DNA of 64,000 nt from Lentzea pudingi (GCF_014646255.1 NZ_BMNC01000004.1:574480-638479), one strand, 5' to 3'; positions 1 through 9,216 are shown, counted from the stretch's first letter. A program made the numbers and translations. The notes: generated from the sequence alone by a model not told the origin.

Positions 1-861
1 GCGTTCGCCACGATCGCCATCACGGGCAACCGCGGCTGGTCGGCGTCCGCGCTGTCGCCGATCAAGGTCAGCTGGGTGCACGGCGGCTACCGCTACCGCG
101 GCCCGTTCAAGGCGCTCAACGACAAGGACTACATCAAGGCGTGCGTCGAGGACCTGCGCGAGGTCATCGAGGTCACCACGTCCGGCGACGTCGCGTGCAT
201 GATCGTCGAGCCTATCCAGGGCGTCGGCGGCTTCACCTCGCCGCCCGACGGCCTGTTCCGCGCGTTCAAGGACGTGCTGGACGAGTACGGCATCCTCTTC
301 ATCTCCGACGAGGTGCAGACCGGCTGGGGCCGCACCGGCGAGCACTTCTGGGGGATCCAGGCGCACGACGTGGTGCCGGACGCGATGACGTTCGCCAAGG
401 GCCTGGGCAACGGCCTGGCGATCGGCGGCGTGGTGGCGCGCGGCGACCTGATGGACACGATCAACGCGAACTCGATCTCGACGTTCGGCGGCAACCCGAT
501 CTCCACGGCCGGCGCGCTCGCCACCCTCGACTACCTGCTCGGCCACGACCTGCAGGCCAACGCGGCCAAGCTCGGTTCGCGACTGCTCGGGGGCCTGCGC
601 GAACTCGCCGAGAAGCACCCGGTGATCGGGGACGTGCGCGGCAAGGGCCTGATGGTCGGCGTCGAGTTCGTCGGTCCGGAGGGCGAGCCGAACGCCGGTG
701 CCGCGGCCACGGTGCTGGCCGAGTCGAAGGCGGGCGGGCTGCTCGTCGGCAAGGGCGGCCTGTACGGCAACGTGATCCGGCTGGCCCCGCCGATGACCGT
801 CACCGCGGACGAGGTGGAGGAGGCGCTGGGCATTCTGGCGCAGGCGGTGGAGCGGGCGTGA
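1..861 (+). CDS. class III (PLP-dependent) aminotransferase, 3' part only
   Basis: The gene is open from the first base, so its start lies upstream of the window; 286 codons plus stop are visible. The motif FAKGLGNG (Lys codon at 397-399) is the PLP Schiff-base lysine region of class III aminotransferases, and FISDEVQTGWGRTGEHFW is the usual PLP-ring Asp segment. It overlaps the following methylmalonate-semialdehyde dehydrogenase by 4 bp, so the two are probably one operon. That pairing suggests transamination of beta-alanine or a similar omega-amino acid, giving a semialdehyde that the next enzyme oxidises. The fold is clear; the substrate is inferred from the neighbour only. Confidence 0.9.
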   Translation, partial: AFATIAITGNRGWSASALSPIKVSWVHGGYRYRGPFKALNDKDYIKACVEDLREVIEVTTSGDVACMIVEPIQGVGGFTSPPDGLFRAFKDVLDEYGILFISDEVQTGWGRTGEHFWGIQAHDVVPDAMTFAKGLGNGLAIGGVVARGDLMDTINANSISTFGGNPISTAGALATLDYLLGHDLQANAAKLGSRLLGGLRELAEKHPVIGDVRGKGLMVGVEFVGPEGEPNAGAAATVLAESKAGGLLVGKGGLYGNVIRLAPPMTVTADEVEEALGILAQAVERA

Positions 862-2339
862 TCAGGCACTGGATCAACGGCAAGCCGTGGGAGTCGGCTT
901 CCGGGCGTCGTGGTGACGTCTACGACCCGACGACGGGCAAGGTCGCGCAGCAGGTCGCCTTCGCCTCGGTGTCCGAAGTGGACGCCGCTGTCTCCGCCGC
1001 CGCGGAAGCGTTTGCGTCCTGGCGCAACGCGTCCCTCGCCCAGCGCTCGACGGTGCTGTTCAAGTTCCGCGAGCTGTTCAACGCACGCAAGGACGACCTC
1101 GCGCGGATCGTCTCGGCGGAGCACGGCAAGGTCGTGTCCGACGCGGGCGGCGAGATCCAGCGCGCGCTGGAGTCCGTCGAGTACGCGTGCGGCATCCCGA
1201 CGCTGCTCAAGGGCGGCTTCAGCGAGAACGCGTCGACCCGCGTCGACGTCTACTCGATCCAGCAGCCGGTCGGCGTGGTCGGCGTGATCTCGCCGTTCAA
1301 CTTCCCGGCCATGGTCCCGCTCTGGTTCGTGCCCACCGCAATCGCTTGCGGTAACACCGTGGTGCTGAAACCGTCCGAAAAGGACCCGTCGGCGTCGAAC
1401 TTCATCGCCGAGCTGTTCGCCGAGGCCGGACTCCCGGACGGCGTCCTGAACGTCGTGCACGGCGACAAGGTCGCTGTCGACCGGCTACTCGAACACCCGG
1501 CGGTGAAAGCGATCTCGTTCGTCGGCTCCACCCCGATCGCCCGCTACGTCTACGAGACCGGCACCGCGCACGGCAAGCGCGTGCAGGCGCTCGGCGGCGC
1601 CAAGAACCACATGGTCGTCCTGCCCGACGCCGACCTGGACCTGGCCGCGGACGCCGCGGTGTCCGCCGGTTTCGGCTCGGCGGGCGAGCGGTGCATGGCG
1701 ATCTCGGTCGTCGTCGCGGTCGGCGAGGCCGGTGACCCGCTGGTCGACCGGATCAAGTCGCGGATCGCCGACGTGAAGGTCGGTTCGGGTTCCTCCTGCG
1801 AGATGGGACCGCTCGTCACCGGCGTGCACCGGGACAAGGTCACGTCCTATTTGGACGCGGGTGTGGCAGCAGGAGCTGTGCTCGCGGTCGACGGCCGTGA
1901 CCACCCGATCGACGGCGACGACGGCGGGTTCTGGCTCGGCCCGACGCTCTTCGACCACGTCGGCACGGACATGACGATCTACACCGACGAGATCTTCGGC
2001 CCGGTCCTCTCGGTCGTCCGCTGTGCCACGTACGAGGAGGCCGTGGAGATGGTGAACTCGAACCGGTACGGCAACGGCACCGCGATCTTCACCAACGACG
2101 GGGGCGCGGCCCGCCGGTTCCAGAACGAGATCGAGGTCGGCATGGTCGGCGTGAACGTGCCGATCCCCGTGCCGGTGGCCTACTACTCGTTCGGCGGGTG
2201 GAAGGAATCGCTGTTCGGCGACTCGCATGCGTACGGGCCGCACGGCGTGCACTTCTTCACGCGCTCGAAGGTCGTCACGTCGCGCTGGCTCGACCCGTCG
2301 CACGGTGGCGTGAACCTGGGGTTCCCGCAGAACACCTAG
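858..2339 (+). CDS. mmsA: CoA-acylating methylmalonate-semialdehyde dehydrogenase
   Basis: 493 aa, aldehyde dehydrogenase superfamily. It oxidises methylmalonate or malonate semialdehyde to propionyl- or acetyl-CoA with NAD and CoA, in valine or beta-alanine breakdown. The N-terminal IRHWINGKPW and the catalytic Cys in GSAGERCMAIS (about residue 279) are typical of MmsA, as is PFNFPAMVPLWFVP. The GTG at 858 overlaps the upstream stop as GTGA, which fixes the start and indicates translational coupling to the aminotransferase. Length and all core motifs are normal. Confidence 0.93.
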   Translation: MIRHWINGKPWESASGRRGDVYDPTTGKVAQQVAFASVSEVDAAVSAAAEAFASWRNASLAQRSTVLFKFRELFNARKDDLARIVSAEHGKVVSDAGGEIQRALESVEYACGIPTLLKGGFSENASTRVDVYSIQQPVGVVGVISPFNFPAMVPLWFVPTAIACGNTVVLKPSEKDPSASNFIAELFAEAGLPDGVLNVVHGDKVAVDRLLEHPAVKAISFVGSTPIARYVYETGTAHGKRVQALGGAKNHMVVLPDADLDLAADAAVSAGFGSAGERCMAISVVVAVGEAGDPLVDRIKSRIADVKVGSGSSCEMGPLVTGVHRDKVTSYLDAGVAAGAVLAVDGRDHPIDGDDGGFWLGPTLFDHVGTDMTIYTDEIFGPVLSVVRCATYEEAVEMVNSNRYGNGTAIFTNDGGAARRFQNEIEVGMVGVNVPIPVPVAYYSFGGWKESLFGDSHAYGPHGVHFFTRSKVVTSRWLDPSHGGVNLGFPQNT

Positions 2340-2349
2340 GGACCTGCGC

Positions 2350-2394
2350 ACTCATCGGTCCGTCTTCGCAGGCGAGGATGGACCGATGAGTTTT
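2350..2394 (+). promoter_or_regulatory. hairpin spanning the start codon of the acetyltransferase gene
   Basis: A perfect 12-bp inverted repeat (ACTCATCGGTCC at 2350-2361, GGACCGATGAGT at 2380-2391) is followed by TTT. The right arm contains the ATG at 2386 and the loop holds the GAGG ribosome-binding sequence. It could end the mmsA transcript or mask translation initiation of the next gene; sequence alone does not separate the two. Confidence 0.6.
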
Positions 2395-2889
2395 GTCGAG
2401 AGGGTCCAGCGGGCGCACCGGCTGACCGAGGAGCTCAACCTGCTGCGGTACGCCGACCAGGAGGCGATCCGCGCGGCGTGGAGCGAGCTCACCGGCCAGG
2501 TGATCGACGAGAAGTTCCACCTCATCCCGCCCGTGTACTCCGACCACGGCGTCAACATCCGGGTCGGGCGCAACGTCTTCGTCAACCAGGGCTGCCGCTT
2601 CAACGACATCGGCGGGATCGAGATCGGCGACGACGTGATGTTCGGCCCGAACGTCAGCCTCATCAGCTCCGGCCACCCGCTCGAGCCGGACCGGCGCCGC
2701 ACCGGCATCACCGCGGCGCCGATCCGGATCGGGCGCAACGTCTGGATCGGCGCCTCCGCGTTGGTGCTGCAGGGCGTGACGGTCGGCGAGGACGCCGTCG
2801 TCGCCGCCGGAGCCGTGGTCACCCGCGACGTCCCCGCGCGCACCCTCGTGGGCGGCGTGCCGGCCGTGGTCCTGAAGGAGGTCGGCTGA
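2386..2889 (+). CDS. hexapeptide-repeat sugar O-acetyltransferase (maltose/galactoside acetyltransferase family)
   Basis: 167 aa with an N-terminal helical segment and a left-handed beta-helix built of [IV]GxxxxI repeats, ending in PVRIG-type turns followed by VGGVPAVVLKE, as in LacA/NodL/Maa enzymes. Such enzymes move an acetyl group from acetyl-CoA to a sugar hydroxyl. The segment ISSGHPLEPDRRR contains the conserved catalytic His. The natural substrate is unknown. The ATG lies inside a 12-bp hairpin, so expression may be limited by RNA structure. The stop is 1 bp from the convergent EF-G2 stop. Confidence 0.88.
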   Translation: MSFVERVQRAHRLTEELNLLRYADQEAIRAAWSELTGQVIDEKFHLIPPVYSDHGVNIRVGRNVFVNQGCRFNDIGGIEIGDDVMFGPNVSLISSGHPLEPDRRRTGITAAPIRIGRNVWIGASALVLQGVTVGEDAVVAAGAVVTRDVPARTLVGGVPAVVLKEVG

Positions 2890-2890
2890 G

Positions 2891-4948
2891 TCACCTCCCC
2901 GCGCGGGCCGCCAGCGCCTCCGGCAGCGGGTCGTAACGCGAGAAGCGGCGCGTGAACGTGCCCGTGCCCGACGTCAGCGACCGCAGCTCGATCGCGTACC
3001 GCAGCAGCTCCGACGACGGCACCTCGGCGCGGATCACCGTGCGCCCGCCCTCGTCCGACTCGGTCCCGAGCACCCGTCCGCGCCGTCCGGACAGGTCGCC
3101 CAGCACCGTGCCCAGGTGCTCGTCGGGCAGCCGGATCGAGACCTCGTCCATCGGTTCCAGCAGCTGGGTGCGCGCGGCGGACGCGGCCTCCTTCAACGCG
3201 AGCGCGCCGGCCGTCTGGAATGCCGCGTCCGACGAGTCGACCGAGTGCGCCTTGCCGTCCACGAGCGTCACGCGGACGTCCACCACGGGCGTGCCGTCGT
3301 TGAGGCCGCGTTCCAGCTGGGCGCGGACGCCCTTCTCCACGGACGGGATGAACTGGTGGGGGATCGAGCCGCCGACGATCTTGTCCACGAACTCGAAGCC
3401 GGAGCCGCGGGGGAGCGGTTCGACGACGATGTCGCACACCGCGTACTGGCCGTGACCTCCGGATTGCTTGACGTGCCGGCCGTGGCCCTTCGCCGGTCCG
3501 GCGAAGGTTTCGCGGAACGGCACGCGCACCGGTTCGGTGTCGATCTCCGCGCCGCCGGCCCGCAGGCGGGCCAGCACGACGTCGGCGTGTGCCTCGCCCA
3601 TGCACCACAGGACCATCTGGTGGGTCTCGGCGTTGCGGTCCAGGCGCAGCGTCGGGTCGCTCGCGACCAGGCGGTTCATGTTGCGGGCCAGGTTGTCCTC
3701 GTCGCTGCGTGTGCGGGGCACGACGGCGATGGGCAGCAACGGTTCCGGCATGTCCCACGGCGCCATGAGCAGCGGCTGCTCGGGCGCGGACACGGTGTCA
3801 CCGGTCTCGGCGGTGGTGAGCTTGGTGAGGGCGCACAGGTCGCCGGCCACGCAGTACGGCACCTCGCGCAGGGTCGAGCCCAGCGGCGAGTAGATGTGGG
3901 CGACGCGTTCGTCGGCGTCGTGGTCCTCGTGGCCGCGGTCGGCCATGCCGTGCCCGGAGACGTGCACGGGGCGTTCGGGGCGCAGGGTGCCGGAGAAGAC
4001 GCGGACCAGCGACACGCGGCCGACGTAGGAGTCCACGGCGGTGCGGACCACCTCGGCGACGAGTGGCCCGTCCGGGTCGGCGGCCATGCGGGGCTGCGGG
4101 ATGCCCTCGACGGACGTCACGTCGGGAACCTGGTGCTCCAGCGGTGACGGGAACGCACGCGCGATGCCGTCCATCAGTTCCACCAGGCCCATGCCGGTCG
4201 CCGCGCACACGGGCATCACGGGGTGGAACGAGCCGCGCGAGACGGCGGTCTCCAGGTCGGCGATCAGGGTGTCCTGGTCGATGTCCTCACCGGACAGGTA
4301 GCGGTCCATGAGGGTCTCGTCCTCGCTCTCGGCGATGATCCCCTCGATCAACGCCGCGCGCTCGTCCGGGTAGTTCTCACCGGACGTGAGCAGTCCGACG
4401 AGAGAGTCGCCCTCCTGCATGTACAACGGCACGACGCCCGCGCCGAACGCCGCCTGGCACTCGATGACCTCGTTGCCGAAGTTCGCACGGTGGTGGTCGG
4501 TGCGTGTGATGACCACGGCGCGAGGCATGCCGACCAGAGCGCACTCCCCCCACAACGCGATGGTGGCCGCGTCGACGCCCTCGAAAGCGTTGACAACAAA
4601 AAGGGCCGCGTCCGCGGCCCGTAAACCTGCCCTGAGCTCACCCACGAAGTCGACGTAGCCGGGGGTGTCGATCAGGTTGATCTTGATGTCCCCGTGCTGG
4701 ATCGGGGCCACCGCTAGGCCGACCGATCGTTGTTGTCGCACGGCGGCCGGGTCGTGGTCGCAGACCGTGGTGCCCTCGGTGACCGATCCCGCGCGGGTCA
4801 GGACACCGGTGGCGGCGAGCAGGGCCTCGGTGAGCGTCGTCTTGCCCGCGCCGGACGGGCCCACGAGCACGACGTTGCGGACCTTGGCCGGGTCGTCCAC
4901 AGCGACCGCGCCTGCCGATGTGCCGTTGTCGGAGTGCTTGCTTCCCAT
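2891..4948 (-). CDS. fusA2: elongation factor G-like protein (EF-G2)
   Basis: 685 aa, translational GTPase. GPSGAGKTTL (about residue 33) is the P-loop and DTPGYVDF (about 96) is switch II; the C-terminal part has the EF-G domain IV/V pattern. The second G4 Asn of the canonical NKxD motif is replaced (ITRTDHHR), a feature of the actinobacterial EF-G-like clade that sits beside the housekeeping fusA. Its cellular role is not settled; ribosome interaction is assumed from the family. I chose the ATG at 4948 because GGAGG precedes it at good spacing; an in-frame extension to 5005 has no such site. Monocistronic, convergent with the acetyltransferase gene. Confidence 0.9.
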   Translation of the reverse strand: MGSKHSDNGTSAGAVAVDDPAKVRNVVLVGPSGAGKTTLTEALLAATGVLTRAGSVTEGTTVCDHDPAAVRQQRSVGLAVAPIQHGDIKINLIDTPGYVDFVGELRAGLRAADAALFVVNAFEGVDAATIALWGECALVGMPRAVVITRTDHHRANFGNEVIECQAAFGAGVVPLYMQEGDSLVGLLTSGENYPDERAALIEGIIAESEDETLMDRYLSGEDIDQDTLIADLETAVSRGSFHPVMPVCAATGMGLVELMDGIARAFPSPLEHQVPDVTSVEGIPQPRMAADPDGPLVAEVVRTAVDSYVGRVSLVRVFSGTLRPERPVHVSGHGMADRGHEDHDADERVAHIYSPLGSTLREVPYCVAGDLCALTKLTTAETGDTVSAPEQPLLMAPWDMPEPLLPIAVVPRTRSDEDNLARNMNRLVASDPTLRLDRNAETHQMVLWCMGEAHADVVLARLRAGGAEIDTEPVRVPFRETFAGPAKGHGRHVKQSGGHGQYAVCDIVVEPLPRGSGFEFVDKIVGGSIPHQFIPSVEKGVRAQLERGLNDGTPVVDVRVTLVDGKAHSVDSSDAAFQTAGALALKEAASAARTQLLEPMDEVSIRLPDEHLGTVLGDLSGRRGRVLGTESDEGGRTVIRAEVPSSELLRYAIELRSLTSGTGTFTRRFSRYDPLPEALAARAGR

Positions 4949-5183
4949 GGCGACCTCCGTCAAGTCGTAGTGTTCGATCTCACACCCGTTGCCGTTCCGG
5001 GACAACCCCGCAGACCCGACTGGTCGCCCACCGGCGTTTCACACCCGTGTGAGTGAGCAGGCTCACCACCTGCGGTTGATCAGGAAGTGGCCTTCTGATT
5101 CGGGGCTCCAGTGGCTTGGGCGAGAGGGCCACACCGGTCGTACGCTCGCTTCACCAAGACTTCCCCTCGGAAAGGTTGCCCAG

Positions 5184-6077
5184 GTGAGCACTGATCAGGT
5201 CACGGGTACTGCCCGCGTCAAGCGCGGCATGGCCGAGATGCTCAAGGGCGGCGTGATCATGGACGTGGTCGACGCCACCCAGGCGAAGATCGCGGAGGAC
5301 GCGGGCGCCGTCGCCGTCATGGCCCTCGAGCGCGTGCCCGCCGACATCCGCTCCCAGGGCGGCGTCGCGCGCATGAGCGACCCCGACCTGATCGACGGGA
5401 TCATCGACGCCGTCTCCATCCCCGTCATGGCGAAGGCCCGCATCGGCCACTTCGTCGAGGCCCAGGTCCTCGCGTCGCTCGGTGTCGACTACATCGACGA
5501 GTCCGAGGTGCTGACCCCGGCCGACTACGCGAACCACATCGACAAGTGGGCCTTCACGGTCCCCTTCGTCTGCGGCGCCACGAACCTGGGCGAGGCCCTG
5601 CGCCGCATCACCGAGGGCGCGGCCATGATCCGCTCCAAGGGCGAGGCCGGCACCGGTGACGTCTCGAACGCCACCACGCACATGCGCAAGATCCGCCAGG
5701 AGATCCGCCGCCTGCAGAACCTCCCCGAGGACGAGCTCTACGTCGCCGCCAAGGAGCTCCAGGCGCCGTACGAGCTGGTGAAGGAGATCGCGCAGAACGG
5801 CAAGCTCCCCGTCGTGCTGTTCACCGCGGGCGGCATCGCCACCCCGGCCGACGCCGCGATGATGATGCAGCTCGGCGCCGAGGGCGTGTTCGTCGGTTCC
5901 GGCATCTTCAAGTCCGGCAACCCGGCCCAGCGCGCCGAGGCCATCGTGAAGGCCACCACCTTCCACGACGACCCCGACGTGATCGCCAAGGTCTCGCGCG
6001 GCCTTGGCGAGGCCATGGTCGGCATCAACGTCGACGAGATCCCGGAGCCGCACCGCCTGGCCGAGCGCGGCTGGTAA
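5184..6077 (+). CDS. pdxS: pyridoxal 5'-phosphate synthase, PdxS subunit
   Basis: 297 aa TIM-barrel synthase making PLP from ribose 5-phosphate, glyceraldehyde 3-phosphate and ammonia delivered by the PdxT glutaminase. The two catalytic lysines are visible: MAKARIGHFVEAQ (K84) and RSKGEAGTGDV (K152). Start GTG at 5184 gives the family N-terminus STDQVTGTARVKRGMAEML. Unusually, the partner pdxT is not next door but about 9 kb downstream at 15087. A strong terminator follows at 6090-6129. Confidence 0.97.
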   Translation: MSTDQVTGTARVKRGMAEMLKGGVIMDVVDATQAKIAEDAGAVAVMALERVPADIRSQGGVARMSDPDLIDGIIDAVSIPVMAKARIGHFVEAQVLASLGVDYIDESEVLTPADYANHIDKWAFTVPFVCGATNLGEALRRITEGAAMIRSKGEAGTGDVSNATTHMRKIRQEIRRLQNLPEDELYVAAKELQAPYELVKEIAQNGKLPVVLFTAGGIATPADAAMMMQLGAEGVFVGSGIFKSGNPAQRAEAIVKATTFHDDPDVIAKVSRGLGEAMVGINVDEIPEPHRLAERGW

Positions 6078-6089
6078 GCCCGAACGTCG

Positions 6090-6129
6090 CGAAGTCCCCC
6101 TGCCGGAATCCTCGCGCAGGGGGACTTCG
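6090..6129 (+). terminator. pdxS terminator hairpin
   Basis: 13-bp perfect stem (CGAAGTCCCCCTG, then CAGGGGGACTTCG) with a 14-nt loop, 13 bp after the pdxS stop. It lies between convergent genes and can act in both directions. The U tract is weak. Confidence 0.75.
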
Positions 6130-6143
6130 TCGTTCCGCCGGGC

Positions 6144-6920
6144 TCAGATCGTGAACGTGTGCGTCAGGCAGTAGGTCGTGGAGATCTCCGGGTACGCCAA
6201 CGCGAGGGCCAGCCGCTCGTCCTGCCCGCAGGCCGCCTTGTCCGCGGTGCCGGGGAGCACCTTGGCCTTCACGACCATGTAGCCACCGCACGGCTTCTTC
6301 GGGAACTCCGCCTGGAGCGACGCGAGCGCGAAGTCGTAGCACTCGCCGTCCGCGAACACCGGGATCAGGCACACGTTCATGCCGTACCCCTTGGTGTACC
6401 TGACGTAGGCGTCCTCGGTGGTGCCGCACTTCTCGGCTGCCGTCGGCATCGTCTTGCTGACCGTGTAGTTGTGCTTGTTCTCGGCACACGCGGTCTTCGT
6501 GTACGTCGCGTCGAACGTGCCGCCCGCGAGCTGCACGCAGTCGCCGACCACCGCGAACGGCGGTGGCTTGGAGGTGGTCGTGGGCGGCGCGGTGGTCGTG
6601 GCGGCGACGCTGCTGAACTTGGGGTCGTCCTTGCCCACCGCCCAGAGCATCACGGCGCCGATCGCCACGACGAGCGCGAGCAGGCCGGCGCCGATCAGCA
6701 GGCCGGCGCGGGAAGAGCGTTGGGGTGCGACGTGCAGCATCGGGCGCGGCACGTTCGGGTCGCCTGACGGGTATCGCTGCGCCGGGCCCGAGTACGCGCC
6801 GAACGGGTCGGTGTCGATCGGGCCGTACATGGCGTCGTGCGGGTCGGGAGACCTGCGAACCGGGCCCGCGGGCGCGGCCCACGGGTTCTCCGGCTCGTCA
6901 GGTCTGGGAGGTGTGGTCAC
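6144..6920 (-). CDS. single-pass membrane-anchored exported protein (LppU-like), function unknown
   Basis: 258 aa. An N-terminal Pro-rich cytoplasmic tail (TTPPRPDEPENPWAAP) precedes one transmembrane segment near residues 72-92 (AGLLIGAGLLALVVAIGAVM). A Thr/Pro linker and an outside domain with eight or so cysteines follow, ending in TYCLTHTFTI. This layout is common in mycolata and Pseudonocardiaceae and resembles the LppU/SCO3897-type family. The GTG at 6920 gives the expected VTTPPRPDEP start; an upstream extension to 6959 is possible but less likely. No enzyme motif is seen. It is convergent with pdxS and follows helR at 44 bp, so it may be read through from helR. Confidence 0.75.
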   Translation of the reverse strand: MTTPPRPDEPENPWAAPAGPVRRSPDPHDAMYGPIDTDPFGAYSGPAQRYPSGDPNVPRPMLHVAPQRSSRAGLLIGAGLLALVVAIGAVMLWAVGKDDPKFSSVAATTTAPPTTTSKPPPFAVVGDCVQLAGGTFDATYTKTACAENKHNYTVSKTMPTAAEKCGTTEDAYVRYTKGYGMNVCLIPVFADGECYDFALASLQAEFPKKPCGGYMVVKAKVLPGTADKAACGQDERLALALAYPEISTTYCLTHTFTI

Positions 6921-6963
6921 GGGATCGGACCTTAGAGCCGGCCCGATCCCCGCACCCACCGAT

Positions 6964-9141
6964 TTAGCCGTTCGTGCCCACGGTCACCTCGAGGCCGGCC
7001 AGCTCGCTCGGCAACGGCCCGTGGTGCAGCACACCGAGCCGTTGTGTGGCACGGGTGAGCGCCACGTAGAGCTCCGCCGCGCCGCGCGGGCCGTCGGCCA
7101 GGATCCGTTCCGGCGCGACGACCAGCACCGAGTCGTACTCCAGGCCCTTGGTCTCCGAGGCGGGCACCGTGCCGGGCACGCCGGGCGGGCCGATCACGAC
7201 GCTCGTGCCCTCGAACTCCGCCTCCTGCTTGGCGAACTCCTCGATGGCGGCGGGCAGTTCGTCCTCGGTCAACTGCCGCGACCACGGTCGCACACCGTTG
7301 GCGCGCACGGATTCCGGTGCCTTCACGTCCGGCGCGAAGCTCGCCAGCACCTGCGCGGCGACGGCCATGATCTCCGCCGGCGTGCGGTAGTTGACCGTCA
7401 GCGACCGGTACTCCCAGCGGCCCGGTACGTACGGGTCGAGCATCTGGCCCCACGACGTGGCACCCGCCGCCGCGCGTCGCTGTGCCAGGTCGCCCACCAC
7501 CGTGAAGGAACGGCCCGGGCAGCGGCGCATCAGGACCCGCCAGTCCATTTCGGACAGTTCCTGCGCCTCGTCGACGACGACGTGCCGGTAGGTCCAGGCG
7601 CGGTCCGCGAGTGCGCGCTCGGCCAGCGTGCGCTGGTCGTGGTCCTCGAAGCGCTCGGCCAGGTCCTCGGCGAACAACATGTCCGACGCGAAGAGGTGGT
7701 CCTCGTCGTCCATGTGGTCGAAGCGGCCGACCATGCCGTCGAGCACCTCGGCGGCGTACCGGGCCTCGGCGGCGCGTTCGGCCGACGCGGCCTGGTCCTC
7801 GGACTGCTCGGTGCCGTCCTTGCCCAGCAGGTCGTACAGCTCGTCGAGCAGCGGCACGTCCGAGATCGTCCACGGCTCGCCCTCGGCACGCAGCAGCGAC
7901 GGGTCCGCGCCCGCCGCCGCGAGCTCCTCCGCAGATGCGTACAACCCGCTCAACAGCTCGAACGGCGTCATGATCGGCCACAGGACGTCGAGCGCGGCGA
8001 TGAACGAGTCGTCGTCGGCGAGGTCCTTGACCAGGCCGGACCGCATGTCCTCCCAGGCCTGCTTGTCGGAACGGGACATCCAGCCCTTGCCGATCCGGCC
8101 GATGGCCCGCTCGGTCAGGACGTACGTGACGATCTCGCGGAACACCGCGCGGGCCTCGTTGTGCGGCAGCCCGCTGTCGCGCGCCTCCTGCCGGGCCCAC
8201 TCGGCGACGTCCGAGCCGATCTGGACGACGACGTCCTTCATGCCGATCGGGATCGGGTCCTCCGGCACGCGCTGCCGGGCCGCGACGGCCGCCTTCAGCA
8301 CGTCCACCATCTTGCGTGAGCCCTTGAGCTTCGCGACCTCCGGAGCGTCCTCGGCGGTCGCGAGCAGACCGGGCAGCAGGCTGCCGGCGGTCGAGAACAC
8401 GACGTCGGACTCACCGAGCGACGGCAGCACCCGGCCGATGTGGTTGAGGAACGCCGGGTTCGGCCCCACGACGAGCACGCCGTGCCGTTCCATGCGCTCT
8501 CGTTGCGTGTACATAAGGTACGCGACGCGGTGCAGCGCCACGACCGTCTTGCCGGTGCCGGGACCACCCTCGATCACCAGCACGCCGGGGTGGTCGAGCC
8601 GGATGATCGCGTCCTGTTCGGACTGGATGGTCGCGACGATGTCGCGCATGCCCGTGCCGCGCGGCGCGTTCAACGCCTCCAGCAGGGCCACGTCGCCCCG
8701 CTCCTCGCCGAGCTTGCCGAACACCTCGTCGGTGAACCCGGCCACCGCGCGGCGGCGGGTGAGGAACTGACGGCGCCGGCGCATGCCCTCGGGCGTCGCG
8801 CCGGTCGCGGTGTAGAACGGCCGCGCCGCCGGTGCCCGCCAGTCGAGCAGCAACGGCTCGAAGTCGTCGAACTCGTCGAACAGGCCGATCCTGCCGATGT
8901 AGGAGGTGGTCCCGTCGACCCCGTCGAGCCGGCCGAAGCACAGCCCGTAGTCGGCCACGTTCAGACGCTTCATCTCACGGTGCCGGGCGCGCACCTCGTT
9001 GTCACGGTCCATCGCGGTCTCGCCGGTGCCACCCAGCGCTGACTGGTACGCCGCCTTCACGCGCGCACGTTCGCCATCGAGCCGTGCGTAGAGACCGGCC
9101 ACGTATTCACGCTCGGACTGCAGTTCTTCTTCGTAACCCAC
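6964..9141 (-). CDS. helR: HelD/HelR-type RNA polymerase-associated helicase-like ATPase
   Basis: 725 aa. An N-terminal coiled coil (YEEELQSEREYVAGLYARLD) leads into a UvrD/Rep-like superfamily 1 core: Walker A EGGPGTGKTVVALHR (about 192), Walker B VVVDEAQELSEMDWR (about 523), GDLAQRR, ETKGLEYDSV and YVALTRATQRLG. This is the RNA polymerase recycling factor family. Actinobacterial HelR members displace rifamycins from RNA polymerase and are marked by an upstream rifamycin-associated element; a matching palindrome lies at 9196-9216. The GTG at 9141 (VGYEEELQSE) has GGGGAG at good spacing. HelR rather than generic HelD is an inference from that palindrome; the helicase family itself is certain. 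Confidence 0.88.
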   Translation of the reverse strand: MGYEEELQSEREYVAGLYARLDGERARVKAAYQSALGGTGETAMDRDNEVRARHREMKRLNVADYGLCFGRLDGVDGTTSYIGRIGLFDEFDDFEPLLLDWRAPAARPFYTATGATPEGMRRRRQFLTRRRAVAGFTDEVFGKLGEERGDVALLEALNAPRGTGMRDIVATIQSEQDAIIRLDHPGVLVIEGGPGTGKTVVALHRVAYLMYTQRERMERHGVLVVGPNPAFLNHIGRVLPSLGESDVVFSTAGSLLPGLLATAEDAPEVAKLKGSRKMVDVLKAAVAARQRVPEDPIPIGMKDVVVQIGSDVAEWARQEARDSGLPHNEARAVFREIVTYVLTERAIGRIGKGWMSRSDKQAWEDMRSGLVKDLADDDSFIAALDVLWPIMTPFELLSGLYASAEELAAAGADPSLLRAEGEPWTISDVPLLDELYDLLGKDGTEQSEDQAASAERAAEARYAAEVLDGMVGRFDHMDDEDHLFASDMLFAEDLAERFEDHDQRTLAERALADRAWTYRHVVVDEAQELSEMDWRVLMRRCPGRSFTVVGDLAQRRAAAGATSWGQMLDPYVPGRWEYRSLTVNYRTPAEIMAVAAQVLASFAPDVKAPESVRANGVRPWSRQLTEDELPAAIEEFAKQEAEFEGTSVVIGPPGVPGTVPASETKGLEYDSVLVVAPERILADGPRGAAELYVALTRATQRLGVLHHGPLPSELAGLEVTVGTNG

Positions 9142-9195
9142 GTGCTCCCCAGTGCGCCTCTGTTCCGGCTGAGGCGATGAGTGTGAACGATGGAC

Positions 9196-9216
9196 GGGGT
9201 CTTGTGGCAAGGCCCC
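9196..9216. promoter_or_regulatory. rifamycin-associated-element-like palindrome upstream of helR
   Basis: Arms GGGGTCTTG (9196-9204) and CAAGGCCCC (9208-9216) with TGG between; 8 of 9 positions pair. It sits 55 bp upstream of the helR GTG and matches, from memory, the published RAE palindrome (GGGGCTTGCGGCAAG-type core) found before rifamycin-resistance genes. The same bases hold a -35-like TTGTGG on the plus strand and TTGCCA on the minus strand. Confidence 0.65.

Noticed and set aside
4989..5183. N-terminal extension of PdxS by 65 residues
   Set aside because: The extension has no family similarity and the GTG at 5184 gives the conserved start STDQVTGTARVKRG.
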